The notes: a model not told the origin generated them from the letters alone. A DNA stretch of 64,000 nucleotides from DAHVFK01 sp035310985 (GCA_035310985.1 DATGDH010000029.1:67551-131550); one strand, 5' to 3'; positions 1 through 7,917 are shown, numbered from the stretch's first letter. A program made the numbers and translations.

Positions 1-167
1 TTGATGAGGTAGATGCGGCCGCGCGGCCCATCCAGCTCGTCGCCCAGCAGCTGATAGGTCGGGCAGGTCGCCGTGCAAAAGCCGCAGTGCACGCACTTGC
101 GAAGAATCGCGTCCGCCTCGCGCCCCTCGGGCGTGTCGCGGATGAAGTCAGCGAGGACAGTCTGCAT
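1..167 (-). CDS. glcF: Glycolate oxidase iron-sulfur subunit GlcF, N-terminal fragment
   Basis: Only the first 55 or so codons are inside the window; the rest runs off the left edge. Reading from an ATG at 167, the protein begins MQTVLADFIRDTPEG and soon shows CVHCGFCTATCP, the CxxCxxCxxxCP motif of a [4Fe-4S] ferredoxin-type domain at the start of GlcF. GlcF is the iron-sulfur subunit that passes electrons from the flavin subunits GlcD/GlcE toward the respiratory chain when glycolate is oxidised to glyoxylate. glcD and glcE lie upstream on the same strand, but a plus-strand gene (226-1056) separates them from glcF, so glcF may need its own promoter. The call is firm although the gene is partial. 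Confidence 0.93.
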   Translation of the reverse strand, partial: MQTVLADFIRDTPEGREADAILRKCVHCGFCTATCPTYQLLGDELDGPRGRIYLI

Positions 168-225
168 TGTTCAAATCGAGGCGGCCGATCTATAGTCTTG
201 CCCGCTCGCGTCCGAGGGAAAGCGC

Positions 226-1056
226 GTGGATCGACCGAACTGGAAAGTTGTTCTGCCCGCAGCCGCGGGTGCCGGATTCCTGCTGGTGGGCTTCTGGGGC
301 CTGGTTCTGGGCCCGATCGCTGCGGTGGCGTACATTTCCCTGCGCAGCGGGAAGGAGGATCCCGAGAACGAGGCAGGCGATGAAGCGCGCCGGCTCGCCG
401 CGTACATGGCGGAGGCGGCGAAGGGGGAGCTGGCGCGCGCCGACTCACGCAAGGCCGCTTCGCCCGCGCCATCGGTCGCGGCCGGCCGCAAGCCTACGTT
501 CGACGAAATCAAGCAGCGCGTCGCGCAGCTCGACGCCAAGCGCGCCTTCGAGGCTCTCGCGGTGGCACGCCTCGCCTTGCTCGACAACGGCCGCGACGCG
601 CATGCTGCGACCGAAGCGGCGCTGCTCACGAAACGCCTCGCGGCCGCGAAGGCGCCGGCCGCGGCGCGCCTGCGCGCCGCGGCGCACGCGATCGACGCGT
701 CGCTCGCCGGCGGCCAGGCGCCGCTTGCATGCGGCGTGTTTTCCGAATTCATCGCCGAGCGCACCGCGCTGCCGCTCGCTCCGCCGCAGTGGGAAGCATT
801 GGGTCGCGCACTGCTCGGCCAGGGCGACCTGATGGAGGCCGCTTGGGCCATGCACGCCGGCGCATTGATGGCGGGCGATCGCGCCTCGGCGCAAAAGCGT
901 CTCATCGAGGTGGCGGGCAAGGCGGCGGAAGCAGGCCAGTCCGCGGTTGCGCTCAAGCTGTACGGCACATTGCTCGCGAAATATCCCGACTCGCAGTATG
1001 CGGACTTCGTGCGCGCCAACGTGAAGGCGGAGCAGAAGAAGCTCGGCAAGGCCTGA
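226..1056 (+). CDS. Conserved-looking membrane-anchored protein with TPR-like C-terminus, function unknown
   Basis: 276 aa from a GTG start preceded by GAGGGAAA. Residues about 8-36 form a hydrophobic glycine/alanine-rich segment, likely a transmembrane anchor, followed by a charged stretch (SGKEDPENEAGDEARR) and a helical, alanine-rich region. The C-terminal part (ALKLYGTLLAKYPDSQYADF) resembles a tetratricopeptide helix pair. I do not recognise a family with certainty. It is convergent with glcE (stop codons 7 bases apart) and divergent from glcF, so it splits the glycolate oxidase gene set. A long open frame on the opposite strand overlaps this region but looks like a GC-driven shadow; this frame has the more protein-like composition. 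Confidence 0.7.
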   Translation: MDRPNWKVVLPAAAGAGFLLVGFWGLVLGPIAAVAYISLRSGKEDPENEAGDEARRLAAYMAEAAKGELARADSRKAASPAPSVAAGRKPTFDEIKQRVAQLDAKRAFEALAVARLALLDNGRDAHAATEAALLTKRLAAAKAPAAARLRAAAHAIDASLAGGQAPLACGVFSEFIAERTALPLAPPQWEALGRALLGQGDLMEAAWAMHAGALMAGDRASAQKRLIEVAGKAAEAGQSAVALKLYGTLLAKYPDSQYADFVRANVKAEQKKLGKA

Positions 1057-1063
1057 AGGGCCG

Positions 1064-2122
1064 TCATAGGTCGGGATACAGGCGCCCGCGGTTGAAGACC
1101 CCCGCCGGATCGAACGCGGCCTTGAGCTCGCGATGCAGGCGCGCAGAGACTGTCGAAAGGGGCGCGAACGCGCCGCAGGACTTGTCGCGCGCACGGAATA
1201 GCGTCGCATGCCCGCCGGCACGTCGCGCCGCGTCGCGAATCGCTCCGGGCTCGGCGTCCGAAGCGAGCCAGCGCAGCGCGCCACCCCACTCGATGATCTG
1301 CGTCCCCGGCAGCCCGAGCGGCGGGGTAGTGCTGGGCACCGACAAGCGCCAGAGCGGCCGCTCGCCCGCGAACGCCGGGTGGCTGTGCTCGCGCAGGGCT
1401 GTCCAGTATTCCGCTGCGCGCGGCAACTCCGCTCCGCCGAGCGACTCGCGCGCCGCGCACACTGCGGCCGGCGCCCCGGACAGGCGCACGCACAGCACGC
1501 CGTCCGCGAAGCTGGTCGCCGATATCGGCAGCGCCCTGCCCGCCCAGCGGTTCATCCGTTCCAGCGCCTCTCCCTCGGCAGCCTCGAGACGCAGCGAGTC
1601 TTCCTCGGCCGGGCGCGGCAGCACCTTGAGCGACACCTCCAGGATCACGCCGAGCGTGCCGAGCGAGCCGGCGAGCAGCCGCGAGACGTCGTAGCCGGCG
1701 ACGTTCTTCATCACCTGGCCGCCAAAGGACAGCAGCCTGCCGCGGCCATCGAGCAGGCGCGCACCGAGCACGAAATCGCGCAGCGCGCCGGCGCTCGCGC
1801 GGCGCGGGCCGGACAGCCCAGCCGCCACGCACCCGCCGAGCGTGGCCCCCGTGCCGAAGTGCGGCGGTTCGAAGGGCAGCATCTGGTTCGCCTCGGCGAG
1901 CGCATCCTCGAGCTCGGCGAGCGGGGTGCCGCAGCGCGCCGTCACCACCAGCTCGCTCGCTTCGTGGCTCACGATGCCCGCGTAGGTGCGCGTATCGAAT
2001 GGCTCGCCTGCGGGCATGTTGCCGTAGAAGTCCTTGGTGCCGCCGCCGCGCAGGCGCAGGGGCTGCCCGCTCTGGGCCGCCGCGCGCACGCGCTCGGCCA
2101 TTCCCTGCAGCACGGCATCCAT
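1064..2122 (-). CDS. glcE: Glycolate oxidase FAD-binding subunit GlcE
   Basis: 352 aa. An FAD-binding PCMH-type protein, shorter than GlcD as is normal for GlcE. The FAD-binding region contains PFEPPHFGTGATLGG and AAGLSGPRR (residues roughly 85-110), then VMKNVAGYDVSRL, a motif typical of GlcE. It ends in FDPAGVFNRGRLYP, the usual C-terminus of this family. It works with GlcD and GlcF to oxidise glycolate to glyoxylate at the membrane. The ATG overlaps the glcD stop as TGATG, so translation is probably coupled to glcD. The next minus-strand gene, glcF, is about 0.9 kb further on. Confidence 0.95.
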   Translation of the reverse strand: MDAVLQGMAERVRAAAQSGQPLRLRGGGTKDFYGNMPAGEPFDTRTYAGIVSHEASELVVTARCGTPLAELEDALAEANQMLPFEPPHFGTGATLGGCVAAGLSGPRRASAGALRDFVLGARLLDGRGRLLSFGGQVMKNVAGYDVSRLLAGSLGTLGVILEVSLKVLPRPAEEDSLRLEAAEGEALERMNRWAGRALPISATSFADGVLCVRLSGAPAAVCAARESLGGAELPRAAEYWTALREHSHPAFAGERPLWRLSVPSTTPPLGLPGTQIIEWGGALRWLASDAEPGAIRDAARRAGGHATLFRARDKSCGAFAPLSTVSARLHRELKAAFDPAGVFNRGRLYPDL

Positions 2123-3612
2123 CAGAAGCGCGGCAGGTTCGCGAACCTGGGTGCCGCGGAATGCACGCGCATGCGTCCGAACTCGGCGCAACGCGCGAGC
2201 GTGGGAACCGCCTTGCCGGGGTTGAGAAGCCCGCGCGGATCGAAGGCGCGCTTCACCGCGTGGAACGTCTCCAGCTCCTCGGGCCGGAACTGCACGCACA
2301 TCTGGTCGATCTTCTCGACGCCCACGCCGTGCTCGCCCGTGATGGTGCCGCCCACTTCGATGCACTTCTCCAGCACCTCGGCAGCGAAGCGCTCGGTGCG
2401 CTGCAGCTCGTCGGCGCTGTTCGCATCGAACAGGATCAGCGGATGCAAGTTGCCGTCGCCCGCGTGGAACACGTTCGGGCAGCGCAGGCCGTACTTGGCC
2501 TCCATGCCGGCGATGAAGCGCAGCACCTCGCCCAGCCGGCGGCGCGGGATCGTGCCGTCCATGCAGTAATAATCGGGCGAGAGGCGCCCCACCGCGGGGA
2601 AAGCCGCCTTGCGTCCCGACCAGAACTTCAGGCGCTCGGGCTCGTCGCGCGACACGCGCGTGTGCGTCGCGCCGGCGCGCGCGAGCACGACCTTGATGCG
2701 CGCGATCTCCTCCTCGACTTCCTCCGGCGTGCCGTCTGACTCGCAAAGCAGGATCGCGGCTGCGCCGACGTCGTAGCCCGCACGCACGAACTCCTCGGCC
2801 GCTCCCGTCGCCTGCCGATCCATCATCTCCAGACCCGCCGGCACGATGCCTTCGGCAATCACCGCGGCGACCGCGGCGCCCGCTTTTTCCACGTCGTCGA
2901 ACGAGGCCATCACGACGCGCGCGAGCGGCGGCACGGGAAGTAGCTTCACGGTGACCTCGGTGATGAGCGCGAGCATGCCTTCGGAGCCGACGGTTAGCGC
3001 GAGAAGGTCGTAGCCCGGCGCATCGAGCGCCTCGGAACCGAACTCCACCGGCTCGCCCGCGATGGTGTATCCCCTCACGCGCATGACGTTATGCACGGTG
3101 AGCCCATATTTGAGGCAGTGCACCCCGCCGGAGTTCTCCGCCACGTTGCCGCCGATCGAGCACGCGATTTGGCTGGACGGATCGGGCGCGTAGTACAGCC
3201 CGAAGGGCGCCGCCAGGTCGGAAATCGCCGCGTTGCGCACCCCAGGCTGCACGACCGCCAGGCGCGCCTGCGGATCGATGCGCAACACGCGCATGAACTT
3301 CGCCATCGAGAGCAGCACGCCATCGGCAAGCGGCAGCGCCCCGCCCGAAAGACCGGTTCCGGCGCCGCGCGGCACGACGGGCACACCCATGGACGAACAC
3401 GTGCGGAGCACGTGGCGCACCTGCTCGTCGTCCTCGGGCAGCGCAACGACCATCGGGACACGCCGGTAGGCGGTCAGGCCGTCGCATTCGTAGGGCCGCG
3501 TGTCCTCCACTTCGTACAGCACCGCGCGCGCGGGCAAGCGGGCGCGCAGCGCCTCGGCTACCGTGCGCCGGCGGCCGGCATCGATCTGCTCGACAGGTAC
3601 TGCCTCGCCCAT
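2122..3612 (-). CDS. glcD: Glycolate oxidase subunit GlcD (FAD-linked)
   Basis: 496 aa, close to the 499 aa of the E. coli protein. PCMH-type FAD domain with VVPRGAGTGLSGGALP (about residues 77-92) and IGGNVAENSGGVHCLKYG; the C-terminal FAD-linked oxidase domain has NVFHAGDGNLHPLILF and GEHGVGVEKIDQM. It oxidises glycolate to glyoxylate. The ATG at 3612 lies 55 bases inside the upstream hyi gene. This start gives the normal family N-terminus, with the RPYECDGLTAYRRVP motif at about residue 40, so the overlap looks real. It is tightly followed by glcE. Confidence 0.96.
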   Translation of the reverse strand: MGEAVPVEQIDAGRRRTVAEALRARLPARAVLYEVEDTRPYECDGLTAYRRVPMVVALPEDDEQVRHVLRTCSSMGVPVVPRGAGTGLSGGALPLADGVLLSMAKFMRVLRIDPQARLAVVQPGVRNAAISDLAAPFGLYYAPDPSSQIACSIGGNVAENSGGVHCLKYGLTVHNVMRVRGYTIAGEPVEFGSEALDAPGYDLLALTVGSEGMLALITEVTVKLLPVPPLARVVMASFDDVEKAGAAVAAVIAEGIVPAGLEMMDRQATGAAEEFVRAGYDVGAAAILLCESDGTPEEVEEEIARIKVVLARAGATHTRVSRDEPERLKFWSGRKAAFPAVGRLSPDYYCMDGTIPRRRLGEVLRFIAGMEAKYGLRCPNVFHAGDGNLHPLILFDANSADELQRTERFAAEVLEKCIEVGGTITGEHGVGVEKIDQMCVQFRPEELETFHAVKRAFDPRGLLNPGKAVPTLARCAEFGRMRVHSAAPRFANLPRF

Positions 3613-4367
3613 GTCAGACCTTGCAGGGTGTCACCCACGGGATTGTATTCGCAGCCAACGGCGCCGGCATAGCCGATGCGGTCGATGTGCGCGAGCAGGA
3701 ACGCGAAGTTGATCTCGCCGGTGCCGGGCTCGTGCCGCCCGGGCACGTCGGCGAGCTGCATGTGGCCGATGCGCGGCAAGAGCCTCTCGATCGTGCGCGC
3801 CAGGTCGCCCTCCATGATCTGCATGTGGAAGATGTCGTACTGCAAATACGCATTGTCGGCGCCGGCGGCGTCGAGCGCCGCGATCGCGTCGCGGCTGGTG
3901 GAGATGAAGAACCCGGGGACGCTGCGCGTATTGCACGCCTCCAGCATCAGCTGCATCCCGTCGCCGCGCAGCGCATCGGCCGCGAAGCGCAGGTTCTCGA
4001 CCAGCGTATCGAAATGGCGCGCGCGCGGTGCATCGCTTGGCACCACTCCGGCCAGGCAGTTGAGACGCTTGCAGCCCGCCGCCCTGGCGTATTCGAGCGC
4101 CCGCCCGACCCCGTCGCGGAACTCGCCCCGGCGCTCCGGCAGGCAGGCGATGCCGCGATCCGCGCCGGCGAGATCGCCTGCGGGCAGGTTGTGCAGCGCC
4201 ACCTCGAGTCCCGACGCGCGCACACGCTCGCCCACCTCCGAGGCGCGCCAGGCGTAGGGGAACTGGTACTCGACACGGCTGAAACCGGCGCCTGCCGCAG
4301 CGGCGAAGCGATCGAGAAAGTCGAGCTGCGGAAACAGGAGCGAGACGTTGGCGGCGAGTTTCGGCAT
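3558..4367 (-). CDS. hyi: Hydroxypyruvate isomerase family protein
   Basis: 269 aa, TIM-barrel sugar-phosphate isomerase fold (AP endonuclease family 2). It carries Hyi-type motifs: VEYQFPYAW near residue 38, LMLEACNTRSVPGFF (metal-binding Glu), QYDIFHMQIMEGDL and VGCEYNP. Hyi interconverts hydroxypyruvate and tartronate semialdehyde in glyoxylate metabolism, which fits its place directly before glcD, whose product makes glyoxylate. The ATG at 4367 (MPKLAANVSLLFPQ) is the family-like start. The last 55 bases overlap the glcD start in another frame, so the two are probably coupled. The precise substrate is inferred from family and context. Confidence 0.9.
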   Translation of the reverse strand: MPKLAANVSLLFPQLDFLDRFAAAAGAGFSRVEYQFPYAWRASEVGERVRASGLEVALHNLPAGDLAGADRGIACLPERRGEFRDGVGRALEYARAAGCKRLNCLAGVVPSDAPRARHFDTLVENLRFAADALRGDGMQLMLEACNTRSVPGFFISTSRDAIAALDAAGADNAYLQYDIFHMQIMEGDLARTIERLLPRIGHMQLADVPGRHEPGTGEINFAFLLAHIDRIGYAGAVGCEYNPVGDTLQGLTWARQYLSSRSMPAAGAR

Positions 4368-4530
4368 GGTTAGTGGCGCTTCGAGTCCGTGCGGCGGTTT
4401 CGCGACGGGCGTGGTGCGCGCAGGCGGGAGTCTCCCCGTGGACCGGGACTTCGCCCCCCATAAGCGCGTTTTAGCCCCGCCCGGGGCGCATCCTGCGACA
4501 ATCTCGGCCTGCCACCCTACCACGGGCCCG

Positions 4531-5484
4531 TTGCACTTGAATCCTGCCCGCCGCGGGCACCGTGCCCGATCTCTCGCCGCAGTTGCGATACTCCTGCTTG
4601 CAGTCGCCGCGCCGGCGTTCGCCGCGGAGCGCGCCGCCGCGGCGTGGTGGGCGTGGCCGCTTTCGCTCTTCGTCGTCACGTTCGTCCTGGGTGTAATCGC
4701 GGTCGTGGCAGGGGTCGGTGGCGGCGTGCTGTTCGTCCCGATCGTCGGCGGCTTGTTCCCCTTTCACCTTGATTTCGTGCGCGCGACCGGCCTGTTGCTC
4801 GCGCTATCGGGGGCGATGTCGGCGGGCCCGAGCCTGCTGCGCTCGGGCATGGCCAGCCTGCGGCTCGCCATGCCGCTAGCGCTGGCGGGCTCCCTCGCCT
4901 CGGTCGCAGGAGCGCTGCTCGGATTTGCGCTCCCGACCCACTGGCTGCAGACCGCGCTCGGAGCGACGATCATCGGCATCGCAGTGCTGATGTGGCGCGC
5001 CAAGGGTTCGCTTCATCCGCACGTCGCCTCGAGCGACGCGCTCGGGACGCGGCTCGCGCTGCATGGGCGCTTCCTGGAGGTCTCGCAGGGGCGGGAAGTT
5101 CACTGGCGCACGCATCGCACGATCGCCGGCATCGCGGCCTCGGCGCTGATCGGCCTGCTGGGGGGGCTCTTCGGTCTGGGGGCGGGATGGGCCAACGTGC
5201 CCGCGCTGAACCTTCTTATGGGTGCTCCATTCAAGCTGTCGGTGGCCACGTCGGGGCTGCTTATCTCGATCGCGAACTCCTCGGCCGCGTGGGTGTACCT
5301 GCACAAGGGCGCGGTGGTACCCATGATCGCCGTGCCGTCTGTAGTCGGCGTCATGGCGGGCGCGCGTCTCGGCGCGCACGTCCTCGGCAAACTGCCGGCA
5401 CGGGCGGTGCGACAGGTCGTCGTCGCTTTACTCGTCGCCGCCGGCCTGCGTGCGCTGCTGGCGGGGCTCGGCATATGGGAGTAA
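4531..5484 (+). CDS. TauE/SafE family membrane exporter
   Basis: About 317 aa from a TTG start. The frame is open back to 4348, but that start would run into the divergent hyi gene and add a non-hydrophobic tail. From TTG the N-terminus is a signal-like segment (AVAILLLAVAAPAFA), followed by eight or so membrane segments. GVGGGVLFVPIVGG and, in the second half, GLLGGLFGLGAGWANVPALN are the duplicated glycine-rich motifs of TauE/SafE anion exporters. The family exports sulfite, sulfoacetate or related organic anions; the substrate here is unknown. It is followed 9 bases later by a small membrane protein behind a strong ribosome site, probably its partner. Confidence 0.82.
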   Translation: MHLNPARRGHRARSLAAVAILLLAVAAPAFAAERAAAAWWAWPLSLFVVTFVLGVIAVVAGVGGGVLFVPIVGGLFPFHLDFVRATGLLLALSGAMSAGPSLLRSGMASLRLAMPLALAGSLASVAGALLGFALPTHWLQTALGATIIGIAVLMWRAKGSLHPHVASSDALGTRLALHGRFLEVSQGREVHWRTHRTIAGIAASALIGLLGGLFGLGAGWANVPALNLLMGAPFKLSVATSGLLISIANSSAAWVYLHKGAVVPMIAVPSVVGVMAGARLGAHVLGKLPARAVRQVVVALLVAAGLRALLAGLGIWE

Positions 5485-5493
5485 GGAGGAGAA

Positions 5494-5907
5494 ATGACCA
5501 CGCACCATGAGGCCGATGCGCATGTCCAGCACGTGTATGCGCGCTGGCTCGACGCAGGAACGAAGCTCGGTTTCATCCTGTTGATCTGCAGCTTTATCGC
5601 CTATGCGATCGGTGTTACGGAGCCCTATGTCCCGGTCGACCGGCTGCCGGACCTGTGGCGGCTTCCCGTCGACCGCTACAACGCCGCGACCCAGGCTCCT
5701 ATCGGCTGGTACTGGCTGCACCACTGGTGGCGTTCGGACTATCTCACCTACTTCGGCGTGGTCGCGCTGCTGCTGACCACGATCGCATCCATGCTGCGGA
5801 CGGTGGCGGCGTTCTATTCCTTGGGCGAGCGCCTGCAGGCCGGCATCGCACTCGCGCAGGCTATCGTGCTCCTCCTTGCCGCGGTCGGCTTCGGCTCGCC
5901 GCACTGA
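5494..5907 (+). CDS. Small membrane protein next to TauE/SafE exporter (DUF1634-like topology)
   Basis: 137 aa, start chosen at ATG 5494 behind AAGGAGGAG. Three predicted membrane segments: about residues 25-45, 85-108 and 112-133, with a long hydrophilic and aromatic loop between the first two (LPDLWRLPVDRYNAATQAPIGWYW). The pattern of TM2-TM3 (LLLTTIASMLRTVAAFYSLGERLQAG) recalls DUF1634 proteins, which are often encoded beside TauE/SafE exporters. I cannot confirm the family without a profile search. The 9-base gap after the exporter gene suggests one operon. Confidence 0.72.
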   Translation: MTTHHEADAHVQHVYARWLDAGTKLGFILLICSFIAYAIGVTEPYVPVDRLPDLWRLPVDRYNAATQAPIGWYWLHHWWRSDYLTYFGVVALLLTTIASMLRTVAAFYSLGERLQAGIALAQAIVLLLAAVGFGSPH

Positions 5908-6054
5908 ACGTCCCGCGCTGCGTCCGCCCCGTCAGTGCCGCGCAAGGGCGGCGTGGCGCGCTGCGGCAAAACCCTGAGCAAGCCGCGCCTATTGCGCTTC
6001 GGCACTGTGCTAGACTTTTTTCGGTCCGCCGTAACCCACTATAAGGAGAAAAGC

Positions 6055-6648
6055 ATGGGTGCAATCCTGCAGTCTCTCGGCCGCACAGTCACCGCGGGTG
6101 TGGTCCTGCTGATCGCGATCATCGTCATCGTCGGCGCGACGACCGGCTCCTGGATTCGGGCCGACTATCTCTGGTGGGCGTTCTTCGTCCGCTGGCTGCA
6201 CGTGCTTTCGGGCGTGATGTGGATCGGTCTGCTGTGGTACTTCAATTTCGTGCAAACGCCGTCCATGCCGAAGATTCCGGACGAGCAGAAGCCCGCGATC
6301 AGCAAGGTGATCGCTCCGAAGGCCCTGTTCTGGTTCCGCTGGGCGGCGCTGTCGACCGTGGTCACGGGCCTGATCCTTGCCACGATGAACGGCTATATCC
6401 TGCAAGCGCTGACGCTGCAAAAGGACGTGCACGCCATCGGCATCGGCATGTGGCTAGGCCTGATCATGGCGTTCAACGTCTGGTTCATCATCTGGCCGAA
6501 CCAGAAGAAGGTCCTGGGCATCGTTCAGGTCGCGGCCGAAGCGAAAGCCACTGCGGCCAAGCTCGCCGGGCAAGCCTCACGCATCAATACGCTGCTGTCG
6601 ATCCCGATGCTGTTCTGCATGGTCGCCCAGCAGAACGGTGGGCTGTAA
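6055..6648 (+). CDS. PuuD-like urate-hydroxylase membrane domain protein (short form)
   Basis: 197 aa, ATG 6055 behind TAAGGAGAA. It has four to five hydrophobic segments and the motifs FVRWLHVLSGVMWIGLLWYFNFVQTP and FWFRWAALSTVVTGL, typical of the N-terminal membrane domain of PuuD-type urate hydroxylases (Urate_ox_N family). Conserved histidines could bind heme or metal. Full-length PuuD has a C-terminal cytochrome c domain with CxxCH; none is present here, so this is a stand-alone membrane domain. No purine catabolism genes are nearby, so urate as substrate is doubtful. The family call is fairly secure and the function is open. Confidence 0.75.
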   Translation: MGAILQSLGRTVTAGVVLLIAIIVIVGATTGSWIRADYLWWAFFVRWLHVLSGVMWIGLLWYFNFVQTPSMPKIPDEQKPAISKVIAPKALFWFRWAALSTVVTGLILATMNGYILQALTLQKDVHAIGIGMWLGLIMAFNVWFIIWPNQKKVLGIVQVAAEAKATAAKLAGQASRINTLLSIPMLFCMVAQQNGGL

Positions 6649-6709
6649 GCTTATTGATTGACGAGCGGGCACGGTCGAAGCAGGCCCTGCCGCACTGGCC
6701 CGTCGCGCG

Positions 6710-7216
6710 TCAGCGCGGAAGCTTGTCCAGCCCGCCCAGGCGCATGCCCGGCCGGAAGCCGTGCTGCGCGAACCAGCCCTGCCCCATCTCCAGCGCGTAG
6801 CGGACCGGTTCGGCCGCGCAGTGTGAGTCCTCGGTCTGCGGCCGCATGTCGGCGATGTTTACGATCTTGCCGTCATCGCCGAGGAAGGCGACCGAGAGCG
6901 GCATGAGGGTATTTTTCATCCACATGCATTGCGTGTCTGCCTTGTCGAAGACGAACAGCATGCCCCCGTTCGGCGCAAGCGACGTGCGGTACATGAGACC
7001 CTGCATGCGGCTGGTAAAGTCGTCGGCGAGCTCCGCGTGAATCAGATTCACGCCGGCCGTCAGCTGGACCTCCGGCAGCTGCGCCTGCTGAGCCTGCGCA
7101 GGCGGCGCCAGCGGTACGAGTACGGCGAGCGCGCAAGCGAGCAACGCCGCCGGACGCGATAAGAAAGAGAAAGGCAGGGGTGACCCTGCCTTTCCGCGGA
7201 GCGCACCGCGCTCCAT
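6710..7216 (-). CDS. Secreted DUF192 family protein
   Basis: 168 aa from ATG 7216 (MERGALRGKAG); an ATG further upstream at 7237 and a TTG at 7144 are alternatives. A hydrophobic stretch (LLACALAVLVPLAPPAQAQ) is a likely signal peptide, so the mature protein is periplasmic. The rest is a typical DUF192 domain: EVQLTAGVNLIHAELADDF, RMQGLMYRTSL, GMLFVFDKA, CMWMKNTLMPLSVAFL and a C-terminal EMGQGWFAQHGFRPG. The biochemical role is unknown. A terminator-like hairpin (7161-7193) lies inside the first part of this frame, which makes the true start uncertain and favours the TTG at 7144 if that hairpin works. Confidence 0.85.
   Translation of the reverse strand: MERGALRGKAGSPLPFSFLSRPAALLACALAVLVPLAPPAQAQQAQLPEVQLTAGVNLIHAELADDFTSRMQGLMYRTSLAPNGGMLFVFDKADTQCMWMKNTLMPLSVAFLGDDGKIVNIADMRPQTEDSHCAAEPVRYALEMGQGWFAQHGFRPGMRLGGLDKLPR
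7161..7193 (-). terminator. Rho-independent terminator-like hairpin after the lysine-rich gene, inside the DUF192 reading frame
   Basis: On the minus strand AAAGGCAGGG and CCCTGCCTTT form a perfect 10-bp stem around a TCAC loop, followed by a pyrimidine run CTCTTTCTT. It lies about 50 bases after the stop of the small lysine-rich gene (7241), the right place to end that transcript, yet it overlaps the N-terminal codons of the DUF192 gene. Confidence 0.65.
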
Positions 7217-7240
7217 ACAGACCATCGAGCTGACCAAACG

Positions 7241-7483
7241 TTACTGCTTGGCCGGCGCCGTGCCTTCTTTCATCGACTCTTTCTTCTTCGCATCTTTCGC
7301 GTAGTCGCTCTCTTTCTTCTTCTTCGACTGTTTGGCGTGCGTGCTCTCTTTCTTCTTCTTGGTCTCTTTCTTGGTCTTGGACTCTTTCGCGTAGTCGCTT
7401 TCCTTCATCTTCTCTGCGGAAAAGGCGGCGACGCTGGTGGCCGCGAACGTCGCGGCGATAAGGACGGACAACAACTTCTTCAT
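7241..7483 (-). CDS. Small secreted lysine-rich repeat protein, function unknown
   Basis: 80 aa from ATG 7483 behind AGGAGAAG. Residues 1-22 (MKKLLSVLIAATFAATSVAAFS) are a classic signal peptide. The mature part is almost only K, E, S, T, A, D and Y, in three imperfect repeats around KESDYAK / KKKKESTHAKQS / KKKKESDYAKDA, ending KEGTAPAKQ. It is strongly basic with no hydrophobic core, so it is probably disordered in the periplasm or outside the cell. It might bind nucleic acid, polyphosphate or lipopolysaccharide, but that is a guess. I recognise no named family. It has its own ribosome site and a likely terminator just downstream. Confidence 0.8.
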   Translation of the reverse strand: MKKLLSVLIAATFAATSVAAFSAEKMKESDYAKESKTKKETKKKKESTHAKQSKKKKESDYAKDAKKKESMKEGTAPAKQ

Positions 7484-7917
7484 CTGCTTCTCCTGATCAG
7501 TAGATTGAGCGGGCGGCACTACGCTATGCGTACTCCTACCCGGTTCGTTTAACGCGCCAGTGGCGCGCCGGTTGACGAATCGCATGAATCAGACTTCATT
7601 CGTTTCCTAGCCCGCGCGATGCGCGGACGCGATTCTAGAGAAGCGCCGTGTGGGCCACAACTGATTTCTGTGCAACTGCCTGTTTCCAATGTCGTTATCA
7701 GGCGACAGACCCTATCAGGCTTACGAGCGGTAGCGGGTCCGCGCCGGCGTGACGCTGGGGGTATCATCGGCCCAAGAGTCGGTCTGACGCGCTGTTGTGC
7801 GGTTGTCAGTTCCCCACGAGAGTGTGGCGCCGAGTGCGCCGGCCGCGAACACAACTCTTATATAATATATCTTTTACGAGATTCCTCGGTTTCCTCACGA
7901 TAGCTCCAGGAGCAGCC
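7484..7917. other. Intergenic region between the lysine-rich gene and icd
   Basis: 434 bases between divergent genes, locally less GC-rich near icd. It holds a clear TATAAT hexamer at 7861-7866 about 50 bases before icd. I see no convincing protein: a 94-codon frame at 7619-7903 has no good ribosome site and shadow-like composition. The minus-strand promoter for the lysine-rich gene must also lie here, but I cannot place it. Confidence 0.6.
7861..7866 (+). promoter_or_regulatory. Probable -10 element of the icd promoter
   Basis: TATAAT lies in an AT-rich island in otherwise GC-rich DNA, 51 bases before the icd ATG. The matching -35 position (about 7838-7843) is a poor consensus, so an activator or extended contacts may be needed. 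Confidence 0.5.

Noticed and set aside
171..1832. Long minus-strand open frame of about 550 codons spanning glcE and the region before glcF
   Set aside because: Arginine/alanine-rich with no family motif; it lies antisense to 226-1056 and in a wrong frame over glcE. High GC removes stop codons, so long shadow frames are expected.
7619..7903. 94-codon plus-strand frame before icd
   Set aside because: No ribosome site, frame runs through the icd promoter, and the sequence is not protein-like.
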